A stretch of DNA of 64,000 nucleotides from Halichoerus grypus (lineage: Eukaryota; Chordata; Mammalia; Carnivora; Phocidae), in the NCBI RefSeq assembly GCF_964656455.1, contig NC_135721.1:80084754-80148753 (forward strand), read 5' to 3'. Position 1 is the first letter of the stretch. The number at the start of each line of letters is the position of its first letter. Under the pieces are notes generated by a model. That model did not search any database, was not told the DNA's origin, and was given only the letters and a program-made list of their open reading frames with translations. This document shows, one piece after another, positions 12,289-23,410 of the stretch. A program made the translations under genes and the position numbers.

Positions 12289-13439
12289 GACTTAGAAAGT
12301 TGTCTCCAAGAGTTCTTACAAGTTGCCCAAATCCTTAGGTGCATCTCATTTGACATTTCGTATCTGTAGAGGTTATGGCATCTCTGGTAAGAACTGTCAA
12401 GGTTATTTTGATAGAGTTATTTGCTAATTTTGTATTTTTTGTAACTGAAGATTTCTAGTTAGTTGACTGATACAAACCCTGTCTGATTCTAAATGTGTTC
12501 ACAGCCTCATAGAACTTTATACTGATTTGAAAAATGAAAACAACCCTGAGATTCATTGCCATCGGCAAACTACAAAATTAAGTATGTCCAAGGCTCTCTG
12601 TTCTTAGAGTAGCTTTGCCAAGTTGCATTCAATAAATGAGCAGCTGCCTACTGGGATCCTGGTGTGGGGGACTCACTGAGAATGCGCCATTCTGTGGCCT
12701 CGACGGGCTGCCTACATCTGCCAAGGAAAGAAAGAGAAAGCCCGCACGTGAAGAAAGAACCACATGCGTGCGTGCGCGCGCACACACACAACGGCACAGC
12801 CCCATTGGCCTCTCCTTTAGCCCTGTGAGGACTGTGAGCTAATTCGTCTCCTCGGAGGGAACCCCACTCTCCTGTTTAGGTCGCAACTCCAACTCAGGGT
12901 CAAAACTGCCATCTCGGCTCTGATGGAAATGATACTTACAGAGCCCTTCATGGATGTTCAGCATCCCTTCTGGAGCACTTTCCAGGATTTTGAGACCAGA
13001 ATGGGGCATGTGGTTAGTGCCACCTGCCTGGGCCTGCCCATGAGAAGAAGGACATAGGGAGAAAATACTGCCCTGAAGAGGCAGTGCCTCCCAGCCCCAG
13101 GGGAGACCAACTCCATCCGCTGAAGTCGAATGGCCCTGGACCCCTGTCATGTACCTGGAAAGTCCCGGAAATCTAAGCTTCCGTCATAGAAGAGGCTCTA
13201 TCTCATGGGAGAGGCAGCACACACACAATCACACACCAGGTGGGGGAACTGCTGAGCTAGGGAGCTGCAAAACCCAGAAGAAAAAAGACAAGGAAATTGA
13301 CTATTGGCCTGGCCTTCTTCTCATGGGGTCGAGGGAACAGGTCATGACTTCTCTACCTGCGCCCTCACGCATTAATCAATGTTTGAGATGTGCTAAACAT
13401 AGGTGTGCTTTAGAGCAATGTCAGGTGCAAAGCTGAGCA
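12289..13439. other. Unique non-coding stretch
   Basis: AT-rich to 12640, then GC-richer. A short GC/AC alternating patch lies at 12766-12790. No gene or RNA is supported. Confidence 0.45.
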
Positions 13440-13668
13440 AGGCGAGTGGCATTTACATGCCACATATCATGCACAGTTGTAAGTGTTTGACACTATTAAT
13501 TCATTTAACCCACTCGATGGCCCACTGAGGAAGGAACCACCACACTGTACAGATGAGGGAACTGAAGCACAGAAAGGGCCAAGTAACCTCTCCTGGATTA
13601 TGTGAGTAGAAAGCTGGCACTGGCCCTTGGCTCTGTGCTCTATATCATTATGCTGCTATGTGTTAAAA
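13440..13668 (-). repeat. MIR, antisense, nearly full length
   Basis: 'attaattcatttaacccact', 'gtacagatgagggaactgaa', 'gcacagaaagggccaagtaa', then 'tagaaagctggcactggccc' follow the antisense MIR consensus in order over about 225 bp. Confidence 0.85.
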
Positions 13669-13909
13669 ATTAGAAAAACAGATCAGTTGTCTCAGGTCAG
13701 AGGTATGAGGGTCTACAGTGCAGGTAGGGAAGGCTACAAAATGTAAGCAGAAGAAAAATTGTATTTCCTTCACGTTTTCTATTAAGTACCTTTGTTGGGA
13801 GGGTAGGGGAGGAAGTCATGTTGGCTGCCACTTGCCCAGGAACATTCTTGTCCAAGTCAGAAAAAGCAACCCTTTCTCAAGACAAATCTAGGATAACTGG
13901 AATGTGAGT
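13669..13909. other. Unique non-coding stretch
   Basis: Single-copy-like, no feature recognised. Confidence 0.4.
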
Positions 13910-14150
13910 AGTTGCCCCCACCACCACCCCTGAGTTGTGCAATGCACATCTCAAAAAGAATCCCTGTACCCTGTAACCTCCCAACACTCACCCCATGCCC
14001 CAGGCAACCAGTAGTTTACTTTCTGTCTCTATAGGTTTACCTATTCCAGACAAACAGGAAAATATAATACACAGTCTTCTGCAACTGGTTTCTTTCACTT
14101 AGCATAGTTTTATATGTCCTTTTGGTCCATGCTATATTTCACAATTAAAA
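13910..14150 (-). mobile_element. Old L1 3' end fragment, antisense
   Basis: 'caggcaaccagtagtttact', 'ttctgtctctataggtttac', then 'ctggtttctttcacttagca' match the antisense 3' region of old mammalian L1M elements (GGCAACCACTAGTCTACTTTCTGTCTCTATGG ... CTTTCACTTAGCATAA). Confidence 0.75.
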
Positions 14151-14210
14151 TTTTTAATTTCTAATTAAATTTTAATTTTAAAATTTTAATTAGAATTTTA
14201 ATTTTTACCT
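14151..14210. repeat. AT-rich near-palindrome
   Basis: TAATT/TTAAA repeats. 14161-14193 is a near-perfect palindrome with 9-bp perfect outer arms, CTAATTAAA and TTTAATTAG. It sits at the edge of the L1 fragment, so it may come from an A/T tail. Confidence 0.75.
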
Positions 14211-15449
14211 GTGAGGAATAATGAAAAGCTCAGTTTGCTAATTTGAAAAATATAAGTACACCAAGAAGGGCAGGTTTGAGGAAGCATTGCCTAGGCAGCT
14301 GGTCTGTCAGAATGGAGAATGGAGGAGCTGGGGCACTCATGCACATGTTTACAAAGGGAAGGGGTCACCAGGCACAGCCGGGAAGAGCTCCTGTGGAGAG
14401 AACCAGGACAGGCGACCCTGAAGCATGACTGTCCGGCATCTTTCTAGTCAGGAAGAGGCTTGTTCTTCACAGGCCCAATCCTAGTGCCGACCCCCCCAGA
14501 AGTGACCCTGTCATTGGAAGGGGCAGGGCGGTGACATGTGGGGTGGTGAGCCACAGGGGTCATCTGGGAGCTCAGTGTGCCCTGCAAGAACACTGACTGG
14601 TTACTTAGGGAGCATACTTACTTGGAAACTGATGGCGGGTGTGGGAGGGGGCTACGGAGTTACAGAGGGAGGAAGCTTCTGGAGCTCTCCAAAGCCATCC
14701 CTCCCACACCCCTGGCTACTGGGAATGAAAGGAACAACCTCAACACTTAATCTGTGTGCACCTGTAAGTGGTGTAAGCTCAATCTGCTCTTTATCCCACT
14801 GCTCACTCGGCCCCTGCAAATCCAAATCCAAGGCTGTGTCTCTGAATAGTAGCCCTAGACTCACGGGATTTCAGCCCTCCCATCCCCACTATGGGAAAAT
14901 GAAAAAGTAAAGCAGTACCACGGTCGAATGTAGCTGTGATTCCAGGTAATGTGTCACATCATCTGAAGCAGTGGGAAGTCTAGAGAGAAACCAACCAGCC
15001 GCCTGTATCCAGGTCCTCCTCGGCCACTGAGGACCCTTCCTCACAGTCTTGCGGCAGCGTTCCCCTGGAGCCAGAAGTCAGTGGGGTGGGGACGCCCGCC
15101 TGACACCAGTGTCCTCTCCCTCAAGCAGATGTCACACACACGCATCACGTGTGTGGAGAACAGGCCTCCCGGCACGGCTCGCACCCAAAATCTGAGCTGG
15201 GAGGCCAGAGCCCGGGGCGCATGTCCACAGCTCCCCCTAGAACAAAGGAGGCACTTCAGGTGTGCCTGTCGCCTCCACTCCCACACCCCACTGCCTCCCC
15301 GGTCATCGACGCAAAGGCACCCAGCTTCAAGACAAGCCCAAGTAATGCCACCAGTCACGTTAACGCCACTCAACGCCAGGTGAGACCGTTGCAGGCTGAT
15401 GTACCAGCTGCTGGGGGGGCAAGTAGCAGCCACCCTCCTAGGCATGGTA
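14211..15449. other. Unique non-coding stretch
   Basis: No assignable repeat. Opposed frames at 15041-15445 (minus) and 15081-15490 (plus) are mutual shadows in GC-rich sequence and have no domain. Confidence 0.45.
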
Positions 15450-15625
15450 TTCTTCGGTCTACTTCCACCTCACATCACCCGGCAAAGTAGGCTTCGTCTC
15501 ACTTGACAGATGAGGAAACAGAAGCTCAGGGAAGTAAAGCAGCTGGCCCCGTGTCGTCACAGTCCTAGGGAGAAAACGGATTTGAACCCAGGCATCCTGA
15601 TTTCAAAAATTGCTTCACCGCACTT
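15450..15625 (-). repeat. MIR, antisense
   Basis: 'cttgacagatgaggaaacag', 'agctcagggaagtaaagcag', 'acggatttgaacccaggcat' are clear antisense MIR phrases in the right order. Confidence 0.85.
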
Positions 15626-17099
15626 TTTGTGAATGAGCCACTTTGTGAATCAGCAACTTCCATTACAGGGACATATTTTTTGGTTCCCTCAAAGGATTTC
15701 CTGAGTCCAGTAGGTAATGCCCAGGATTGGGTTAGGTGTTCTAGATTCCAAGTCCAAGACTCCTCAACCTCAGGGAATTTACAAACTCCATAAAAGATGT
15801 GACAGTCCCATTAACAACTTCAACGGGAAAGCCTGAAGGTCAAGGGATTACAGCAAAAACAATGATTTACGATGAATTTCCTGAGTTGGAATTATTAGGG
15901 TCTTTATTGTGGCCAACTTCTGAAGAAAATCTTAATGAATCTGGTCTCCGTTCAAGAGCTAAAAAGCAAGCATGAAAAAACATGAAGATAATTTATAGAT
16001 ACTTTTAAATTTGTCTTCTTCAAAGCCCAATTTCCTATAATAACAAGTCAGTTCAGAAGTGTGGCTTGTCCAAGGAAAATAAAAATTAATTGACTTTTAA
16101 TTTCCAGTTGACACTTAGAAAGGAAAACTACCAATTTACATGAGAAGAACGATGTGCAGGTTATTTTGGCAGACTCTGCACATCCAGACTAAAGTGACCA
16201 CAAGGAAACCAAAATCACATCTGAGCACCAAGAGGGGAGTCAAGTGGCAGTGGAGGCCAATGCTGGCCCTCAGCTGAGGACAGAAAAAAGTGACCGCAGG
16301 CATGGGCCTCACTCTGACCATGGCTCTGCTCCTGTCTTTGTGTCTGAAAACCTCAGAGCAGCAACCAGCTGACCCTGAGAGAGACGGGCTCTGTGGTGCT
16401 ACAGGAGCGCGAAGACCGTGGCTCAAGCACACAGCTGCACCCGGGGAATGGGGGCTTTTGGCAAGAGGCACCAGAGCCCCTCCTTCCCGTCTGCTGACAG
16501 CTGGGCAGACAAGTACCCTGGCAGTGGGTCCCTCAGCAGACGGCTGCCCAGAACAACGCAACTGAACATTTCAACGGGGGTGCCATCTAACAGCAAGGAC
16601 AGCAAGAATCATGCTCTCATCTCCTTAGCGACACCAGGCACCAAGGGCAAGCCCAAGGCCGACTGCTTCTTTCTACCTGTGTGTCCACACCATAAGGGAT
16701 GAGACCCCACCCGTGACAGCGGTGCAGGCTGCAGGGGGAAGGTGTGTGAAACCTCACCTGGCTTCCGCAGGGAGGGCTGTTCTCAGCACCGACACCCACC
16801 CTCCTCCCCCAGGAGGCCAGTGGCAGGGAGGGACCTGTCCCGAGCCACAGGCTGTTTCAAAGGCCTGGGCCTGTCTTTGACTCCAGGTTCTTGAGGCTGT
16901 GATTTTAGGGCTGCAGATAAAACCATCCCCTGATTTGCTCCCTGCATCTGCCTAACAGAAATTCTGATAACATCTTCTCTATCTGGTATTTTGGGGTTTT
17001 CCTCATTCTGCCAGCTTATTCCTAAAGGAACTAGTAGGTAGAACAGCTTTCATCTTAAAAACATAGTTCCACACAGCTTAGGGCCCTATAAATTTAATC
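15626..17099. other. Unique non-coding stretch
   Basis: The frame at 16290-16565 begins with a hydrophobic run (MGLTLTMALLLSLCL) that looks like a signal peptide, but nothing downstream is recognisable and no promoter or splice context supports it. No repeat assigned. Confidence 0.45.
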
Positions 17100-17700
17100 T
17101 CTAATCTCATATTTGGCATTTGTTTTGGGGTATTTCCAACACATCAGGAAGACAGAATTGCATTCATGGATGGAAATAAGTACCAATGACTTTGCCTAAA
17201 GACTTAATATAGCATTTATTTTCTTAATACTACCAGAAGTTTATATATTACGACAAATCAGCTGTATGCCGCTTTGCTGAGCCACTCCTAAATGCAAAAT
17301 GTGCACATTTTCCCAAGAAAGCTTTTGCATAATGCTCTGTTATGATTCATGTATGCTTCTTAAATGTTTTATGCCCCCCTTACATTTTATCTCTAGCTCA
17401 GATTAGAATCTATTGTTTTGCAGTCCATAAATAGTATATCCTTCAAACTGTACAAGGAAAACAGAAAAATAGCTAAAGAGGATTCACTAAATTTTCAGTT
17501 CAAGGAAACTATTGTTTCCATCAGAATTACAGGCAAACTAGGACCAACAGAACAGAAAATAATGACTCTCCAGTTATTCATTGCAGTGTTTAATGAAACA
17601 GAAGCGTTTGTATATGAACAAATGAGGTGGGCAAGGGGGAACAGAAATACTAATCACCCACGGCTGTTATGCAGCATAGGTACTTGGTACTGATTCAACT
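17100..17700. other. Candidate conserved non-coding element
   Basis: AT-rich, repeat-free, low-CpG sequence with octamer-like sites ('aatgcaaaat' near 17290, 'ttttgcataat' near 17325). It has the look of a conserved regulatory block, but conservation cannot be tested from one sequence. A 91-codon frame at 17418-17693 has no domain that I recognise. Confidence 0.25.
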
Positions 17701-17717
17701 GCAGTTCCAATGCTTCA

Positions 17718-18700
17718 CTCACTTCCTCACTCATCTATTAGCTCATTCACTCACCCATCCACTCACTCACTCACTTGCTCACTCACCCATCCACTCACTC
17801 ACGCACTCATCCACCCACTAATTCACCCACTCACTCGCTCACTCACCCATCCACTCACTCTCGCACTCATCCACCCACTAATTCACCCACTCACTTGCTC
17901 ACTCACCCATTCACTCACTCATTCATCCATCCATTCACTCATTCATCCATCCACTCACTCACTCAACCATCCACTTACTCACCCATCCACTCACTCACTA
18001 ATTCAGTCATTCACCCACTCACCCACTCACTTACCCATTCACTCATTCATTCATCCATCCACTCACTCATTCACTCACTCACCCACTCACTCACCCATCC
18101 ACTCACTCACTCATCCATCCACTTACTCACTCACCCATCCACTCCCTTGACCATCCACTCACTCACTCATCCATCTACTCACTCACTCATCCATCCACTC
18201 CCTTGTCCATCCACTCACTCACTCATCCACTCACTCACTCATCTATCCACTCCATTGCCCATCCACTCACTCACTCATCCATCCACTCACTCATCCATCC
18301 ATTCACTCACTCATCTATCCACGCCCTTGCCCATTCACGCACTCACTCAACCATCCACCCACTCACTCACCCATCAACTCACTCATCTATCCACTCCCTT
18401 GCCCATTCACTCACTCACTCATCCATTCACCCACTCACTCATCCATCCACTCACTCATCTATCCACTCCCTTGCCCATTCACACACTCACTCACCCATCC
18501 ACTCATTCACTCACCCATACACTCACTCACTCACTCACCCACTCACTCATCTGTCCACTCCCTTGCCCATTCACATTCACTCAACCATCCACTCACTCAC
18601 TTGTTCATTTATATATTCAATCACTCATGATTTACTCACTTATTCATCCATTCACGCACTCACTCACTCACTCACTCACTCATTTATTCTCATATGCATT
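17718..18700. repeat. (CACT/CATC/CATT)n tandem array, about 1 kb
   Basis: Built from tetranucleotides CACT, CATC, CATT and CACC. From about 18130 a higher-order unit recurs, containing 'catctatccactcccttgcc' then 'cattcactcactcactcatc'. It ends in pure (CACT)n at 18660-18685 and then 'catttattctcatatgcatt'. Stop-free frames (up to 325 codons of Thr/His/Ser/Pro) are artefacts of the motif. Confidence 0.97.
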
Positions 18701-19030
18701 CACTCATCCATTCAACATCTCTCAAATATCTGGTAGGTTCATTGAACTGTGACAGGCTAAGTTTCATAGGCAAGATAAAGATGGAAAAGAAAGTGGTCTG
18801 TAGTCTAGTAAGGAGTCAGGCACACTTGACTATAACACAATGAACAATTAAAAAAAATTTCACATGAAAAGTTATAAACAAGAGCTATGGGAACACAGAA
18901 GGGCAATTAATTCCAACCAAGTTCACTGCTGGAACCTGAGCTAAGTTTAATGGAGGAGATGACATTTAAATTAGCTCCTTACAAATAAGTATGATTCTGT
19001 TCTGAAAAGTGGGGCAACAGAAAGGATGTA
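18701..19030 (-). repeat. Old L2/MIR3-like element, antisense
   Basis: 'catccattcaacatctctca', 'gtagtctagtaaggagtcag', 'gctatgggaacacagaaggg' and 'ggaggagatgacatttaaat' match, in order, the common antisense 'ATTCAACAAATAT ... CAGTCTAGT ... GCTATGGGAGCACAGA ... GGAGGTGACATTTGAG' series. Family name is tentative. Confidence 0.5.
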
Positions 19031-19059
19031 GCAAGCTCATCACACATCCTAGTTCCTTA

Positions 19060-20279
19060 ATTCAGTTCCTGTGTGCTTCTCCCTTCTCCCTCCCACTGGG
19101 ACCATCTTTATGAAAGTGCAACACGCAATGATCACTCTTTGTGTCCTTATCTCACTCTGTCACATGGGACCACTCTTTCCTTCCTAGCTACATTCCTCTC
19201 CTGGCTGGAATAACTCCACCTCCTCCTGGCTTTTCTCTTGCTCCAGTGGCTGCTTCCTTAGTCCCCTCCCACACCAACTGTTGGTATTTTACCCCTCTCT
19301 CTAGTGACTCTCCAGTCCCATGGCTTTAGACACCATCTCTGTGAAAGATGACAATACAAGATATAGCACAAACAAATAGGAGGCTGAGAGTGAAAAATGG
19401 GTCCTTTAACATTGATGTTGGGACAACAGGTGTAGACCAGGACTGTCCTGGAAAAACAGGATCATGTTTTCACTCTTTCTGAATGCCATGAACCAATTCC
19501 AACAACCCATGTCTTTAGCTTGTATAACCCATTGACTATTTGACATCTCTCCTTTGATGTCTAACAGGTACCTCAAATTTCACAAGTTCCAATTAGAAAT
19601 TTTTATCCTCCCTTTGGATATTTAGCAGTCTCTTCAGCTTTGGTAAATAATATTAATAGCCATCCAGTTGCTGAAGCCAAAACTCTAGGAGTTATCCTTG
19701 ATTCACCTCTCCCTCATGCCAAACATCCAATGTGTCAACAAGACCTGTTGATCATTCTTCCAAACAAATCCTATGTCTGTCCACTTATTTTCATCTCTAC
19801 TACTACAACCTAGTCTAAATCATCATAATTTCTTTCCTATGTTATCGCAATCACCTATATCTGGTCATCTGCTTTCAAACTTGTCTACCTCAATCTTTTC
19901 CCTGAGCAGCAGTGAACAAGATCTTTCTAGAGCAAACCGGATCAAGCACTGCTCTGATTAAAGCCTTTCAGTGACTTCCCAGTACACTGAGAAAAAGATT
20001 CAAACTCCTTCCCTGGACTGTGCAACCATTCAGGCTGCTGTGTGGTTTTTGAAAATGCCAAGGTCATTCTCACCTTGGCACCAGGTGTCCCCACTCCCAA
20101 TCTTTGATCTTTGCTTGGCTGCCTCCTTGTCATTACTCAGATCTTCAGATATTGGCTGAGACAGCATCTCTTCAAGGATGTTCCCCAACCACCAAACATG
20201 AAAATCACCATTTTGCCATTCTCCACTCTCCTATAGTGTTAACTATCTGCATGTTGCCTGCCCCATGTCTGGTTTTTTC
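19060..20279 (+). mobile_element. LINE-2 (L2) 5' part, split by L1
   Basis: 'tccagtcccatggctttaga', 'gacatctctcctttgatgtc', 'ccatccagttgctgaagcca', then 'ctaggagttatccttgattc' follow the L2 ORF2 region that encodes the reverse-transcriptase C-terminal part (family motif NLGVxLDS). The element resumes at 22040 after an L1 insertion. Many stops, dead. Confidence 0.8.
19650..19990 (+). pseudogene. L2 ORF2 reverse-transcriptase remnant
   Basis: Conceptual reading gives A-K-T-L-G-V-I-L-D-S-P-L over about 19675-19712, the conserved 'LGVILDS' region of CR1/L2-clade reverse transcriptases. The downstream part, corresponding to the family's 'LDYCNSLL' region, is decayed. No intact frame remains. Confidence 0.65.
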
Positions 20280-21150
20280 TCTTTTTTTACTATTCAAGTA
20301 TAATTAACATACAGTGTTATATTAGTTTCAAGTGTACAATATAGCAATTCAATAATTCTGTACATTATTCAGTGCTCAATAAGGGTACTCTTAATCCTCT
20401 TTACCTATTTAATCCATCCCCCCACCCACACCCCCGCTGGTAACCACCAACTTGTTCTGAGTCTGTTTTTTGGTTTGTCTCTCCATTGTTTGTTTTGTTT
20501 CTTAAATTCCACATATGAGTGAAATAATATGGTGTTTGCCTTTGACAGACTTATTTCACTTAGCATTGTACCCTCTAGATCCAACCATGTTGTTGCAAAT
20601 GGCAAGATTTCATTCTTTTTTATGACTAAATAATATTCCTCTGTGTGTGGGTATGTACATATATATCACATCTTCTTTATCCATTCATCTATCAGTGGAC
20701 GCTTGGGCTGCTTCCATATTTTGGCTATTCTAGATAATGCTGCTATAAACACAGGAGTGCATATATCCTTGCAAATTAGTGCTTTCATTTTCTTTGGGTG
20801 GAATTGCTGAATCATATGGTAATTCTATTTTAATTTTTTGAGAAAACTGCACACTGTTTTCCACAGTGGCTGCACCAATTTGCATTCCTACCACAAGGGT
20901 TCCTTTTTCTATACATCCTCAACAATTGTTATTTCTTGTGTTTTTTAATTTTGGTCATTCTGACAGGTGTGGTTTTAATTTGAATTTCCCTGATGACTAG
21001 TAATGCTGGGAATCTTTTCATGTGTCTGTTGACCATCTGTATGTCTTCTTTGGAAAAATGTCAATTCGGGTCATCTGCCCATTTTTTTAATTGGATTATT
21101 TGGGTTTCTTGTGTTGAGTTGTGTAAGTTCTTTATATGTTTTGGATATAT

Positions 21151-21190
21151 TGGATATATCATTTGCAAATTGGATATATCATTCGCAAAT
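21151..21190. repeat. 20-bp tandem duplication inside L1
   Basis: 'tggatatatcatttgcaaat' is followed directly by 'tggatatatcattcgcaaat', with a further partial 'ttggatatat' before it. It is a local duplication in the antisense ORF2 segment. Confidence 0.9.
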
Positions 21191-21244
21191 ATCTTCTCCC
21201 ATTCAGGAAGCTGCCTTTTTTTTGTTGATGGTTCCCTTCACTAT

Positions 21245-22019
21245 GAAGAATAATCCTAAAATTTGTAAGCTCCTGAATAGCCAATGCAGTCTTATTTTTT
21301 TTAATTTTATTTTATTATGTTATGTTAGTCACCATACATCACTAGTTTTCGATGCAGTGATCCACGATTCATTGTTTTCATACAACACCCAGTGCTCCAT
21401 GCAGTACGTGCCCTCCTTAATACCCATCACTGGGTTAACCCATCCCCCCACCCCCCTCCCCTCTAAAACCTTCAGTTTGTTAAACCATGAGAGACTATGG
21501 ACTCTGAGAAACAAACTGAGGGTTTTAGCCAATGCAGTCTTGAAAAAGAAGAACAAAGTGGGAGGTATCACAATCCCAGATTTCAAGATATACTACAAAG
21601 CTGTAGTACTCAAAATAGTATGGTATTGGCACAAAAATAGACACAGAGATCAATGGAACAGAATAGAGAGCCCAGAAATAAACCCATGCTTATGTGGTCA
21701 ATTAATCTATGATAAAGGAAGGAGGAAAGACTATACAATTGGGGGAAATGATAATCTCTTCAACAAATGGTGCTGGGGAAACTAGACAGCCATATGCAGA
21801 AGAATAAAACTGGACCACCTTCTTTTACCATACACAAAAATAAACTCAAAATGGATTAGAGACCTAAATGTGAGACCTGAAACCATAAAAATCCCAGAAG
21901 AGAGCACAGGCAGTAACCTGTCTTCAGCTGTAGACACATTTTCCTAGACATGTCTCCTCTGACAAGGGAAACAAAAAAAGAAAATTAAACTACTGGGACT
22001 ACACCAAAATAAAAAGCTT
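21245..22019 (+). pseudogene. L1 ORF2 remnant (inverted 5' segment)
   Basis: An open stretch to about 21785 (interrupted by a 0.23-kb L1 insertion whose frame happens to stay open) reads like L1 ORF2p: [60 protein letters not shown]. This region lies C-terminal to the reverse-transcriptase core. Further downstream it is broken by stops. The fragment has no start, no endonuclease domain and no YADD catalytic box, so it is inactive. Confidence 0.88.
21294..21526 (-). mobile_element. Younger L1 3' UTR insertion with 5' inversion, nested
   Basis: 21294-21481 is antisense carnivore L1 3' UTR (T-rich tail, 'gttagtcaccatacatcact', 'caacacccagtgctccatgc', C-rich tract). 21482-21526 is the adjoining upstream 3' UTR in opposite orientation ('aaccatgagagactatggac'). 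Both pieces share 'aacaaactgagggtttt', giving a 17-bp inverted repeat across the junction. A perfect 15-bp TSD, 'agccaatgcagtctt', lies at 21279-21293 and 21527-21541. It sits inside the older inverted L1. Confidence 0.93.
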
Positions 22020-22039
22020 CCCCACATCTGTTCTTTTTT

Positions 22040-22170
22040 TAAATTAATATTTCATGTTTGTCGACCTGCCCCACCCCCTGGAATGTAAACTCTGTGAGAA
22101 TAGGGGCATCCTCTTTGTGGTTCACCAGTAAGTGCATGGGGTAACAACAATACCCAGCAGGGCCCCGGTA
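22040..22170 (+). mobile_element. LINE-2 3' part (continuation after L1)
   Basis: 'cctggaatgtaaactctgtg', then 'ataggggcatcctctttgtg', then 'gttcaccagtaagtgcatgg' match the L2 3' UTR (CTAGAATGTAAGCTCCATGAGGGCAGG ... GTTCACC). It continues the element that broke off at 20279. Confidence 0.78.
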
Positions 22171-23242
22171 CATGTTGGTAAGTGGACGAATGGAAAGAGA
22201 CAGAGCAAAACAGAGCTCAGAGGTTCCAAGTGCACTGCAGGAGCCACGAGGAGCCAGGACGGGCATGTGACACCAGCTCCGCCCACACACTGAAGAGTCC
22301 CATCAGCTTCCAGGGATGGCCCTGGGCCTCTGGGCCTGCAGTCCCTAACTACCACTGCGCTCATGCATCCCCAAGAAGCTCTGTCAGCCCTCACTAGGCA
22401 CCTGTAGGATGGGAGAGCCTTCTTCCAAATATTCTGCCTAAAATATGTCTCACCTCTTCTTCCATGGTTGTAGCTTGGCTCTGACGGGCTAAACTTGGCC
22501 ATCATCATACAGGAATACAAACAGTCCACATTCCCCTTGTCCCAAATCTTGACACTGTGAACCCAATTTCTCCAGTAGGCCCAGACACCAAGAATCCCAG
22601 AACCATAAGTCAGGAAAGTCTGACCCAGCCTCACACAGAGGACAGGATTCCCTTTGGCTGCAATTCCTGATTCCCTAATGCTGTCCTGTAAAGCTTTCTG
22701 ATGCCTGTTCCCTTTCTGAGAGCAGACAATGTGAAGCAGAGAGGAAGCCCCTACTGACCTCTATGAGCCACAGAGTCAGGGTCACAATTTCCTCCACATG
22801 TACTGCATCCCTGTCTGAAGACATCCATGGTGAAAGAAGAGGAGTCCCCAGGTTTGTCCCCAAAGACTGAGCAACAGAGCAGGGAACAGGGGCCTGAGAA
22901 ACATGTCCTAACTGCCTGCCCAAGCAGGCCCCTGGTGTGGATTATACAGTTTCTTCTTCATTATAAGGGAGGCACAATGCCAGGGAGTGAAGCTGAGACA
23001 GGGGGGTCTATTTGGGTTGATCAAATGCCCAGCTAGACCAGCACCAAGGCCGGGCAGTCAGTGCAGAAACATACTTCCTCACTCAGACTTATTTTCACTC
23101 ACTACTGTTTTCCCAGTGCCTGGTACTGGCGATCTGTTGGTCTGGTGGCATTCGTGACATCCAAGGGTCAGGGCCTCAGAGACTGACACACACCACATGT
23201 GTGATACTCCACCCCAATACAGTGAGACACCAGGTAGGAGAA
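22171..23242. other. Unique non-coding stretch
   Basis: No repeat assigned. The largest frame (22122-22634 minus) has no domain. Confidence 0.45.
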
Positions 23243-23410
23243 GGGTTCTCAGCCCTGTGGCCAGCACACTCACCCAGGAGCTTTAAGACTCCCCAAGTCC
23301 AGCTTCTACCCGGACCAAAGACACAAAAATCACTGGGGTAAGACTCAGGCCTGAGATTTCTGAAGCTCCCCCAGGTAAGTCCAATGTACTGCCAAGCTTG
23401 AGAACTCTGG
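23243..23410 (+). mobile_element. hAT-Charlie-type non-autonomous DNA transposon (MER20/MER58-like)
   Basis: Starts 'gggttctcagccctgtggcc' and ends 'agcttgagaactctgg', a terminal inverted repeat pattern (GGTTCTCA ... TGAGAAC). The interior 'cacccaggagctttaaga ... cctgagatttctgaagctcc' is typical of this group. Exact subfamily not assigned. Confidence 0.6.

Larger units (their letters stand above)
20280..22019 (-). mobile_element. L1 with 5' inversion (twin-priming type), inserted in L2
   Basis: 20280-21244 is antisense L1: T-rich 3' tail, 3' UTR ('actattcaagtataattaac') and the C-terminal ORF2 part ('tttccacagtggctgcacca', 'ctgatgactagtaatgctgg'). 21245-22019 is sense ORF2 lying immediately upstream in the L1 ('tcctaaaatttgtaagctcc' to 'accaaaataaaaagcttc'). 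The two pieces meet in L1 coordinates at AAGCTTC/TGCACAG, so nothing sizeable is lost. L2 continues on both sides. A candidate decayed TSD is 'ccccatgtctggtttttt' (20261-20278) and 'ccccacatctgttctttt' (from 22020). Confidence 0.88.

Noticed and set aside
16290..16565. Signal-peptide-like start MGLTLTMALLLSLCL
   Set aside because: The downstream sequence is not recognisable, and there is no promoter, splice or codon-bias support. A hydrophobic start alone is common by chance.
17718..18700. CRISPR-like regular repeats
   Set aside because: There are no unique spacers between constant repeats, and the context is a mammalian tetranucleotide array.
17710..18752. Open frames of 146-325 codons rich in Thr, His, Ser and Pro
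   Set aside because: Direct translation of the CACT/CATC array. A tetranucleotide read in triplets gives a 4-residue period with no stops.
21111..21785. 224-codon plus-strand open frame as a gene
   Set aside because: It spans the antisense L1, the nested L1 3' UTR and sense L1 ORF2 remnant. It is a chance fusion of mobile-element pieces.
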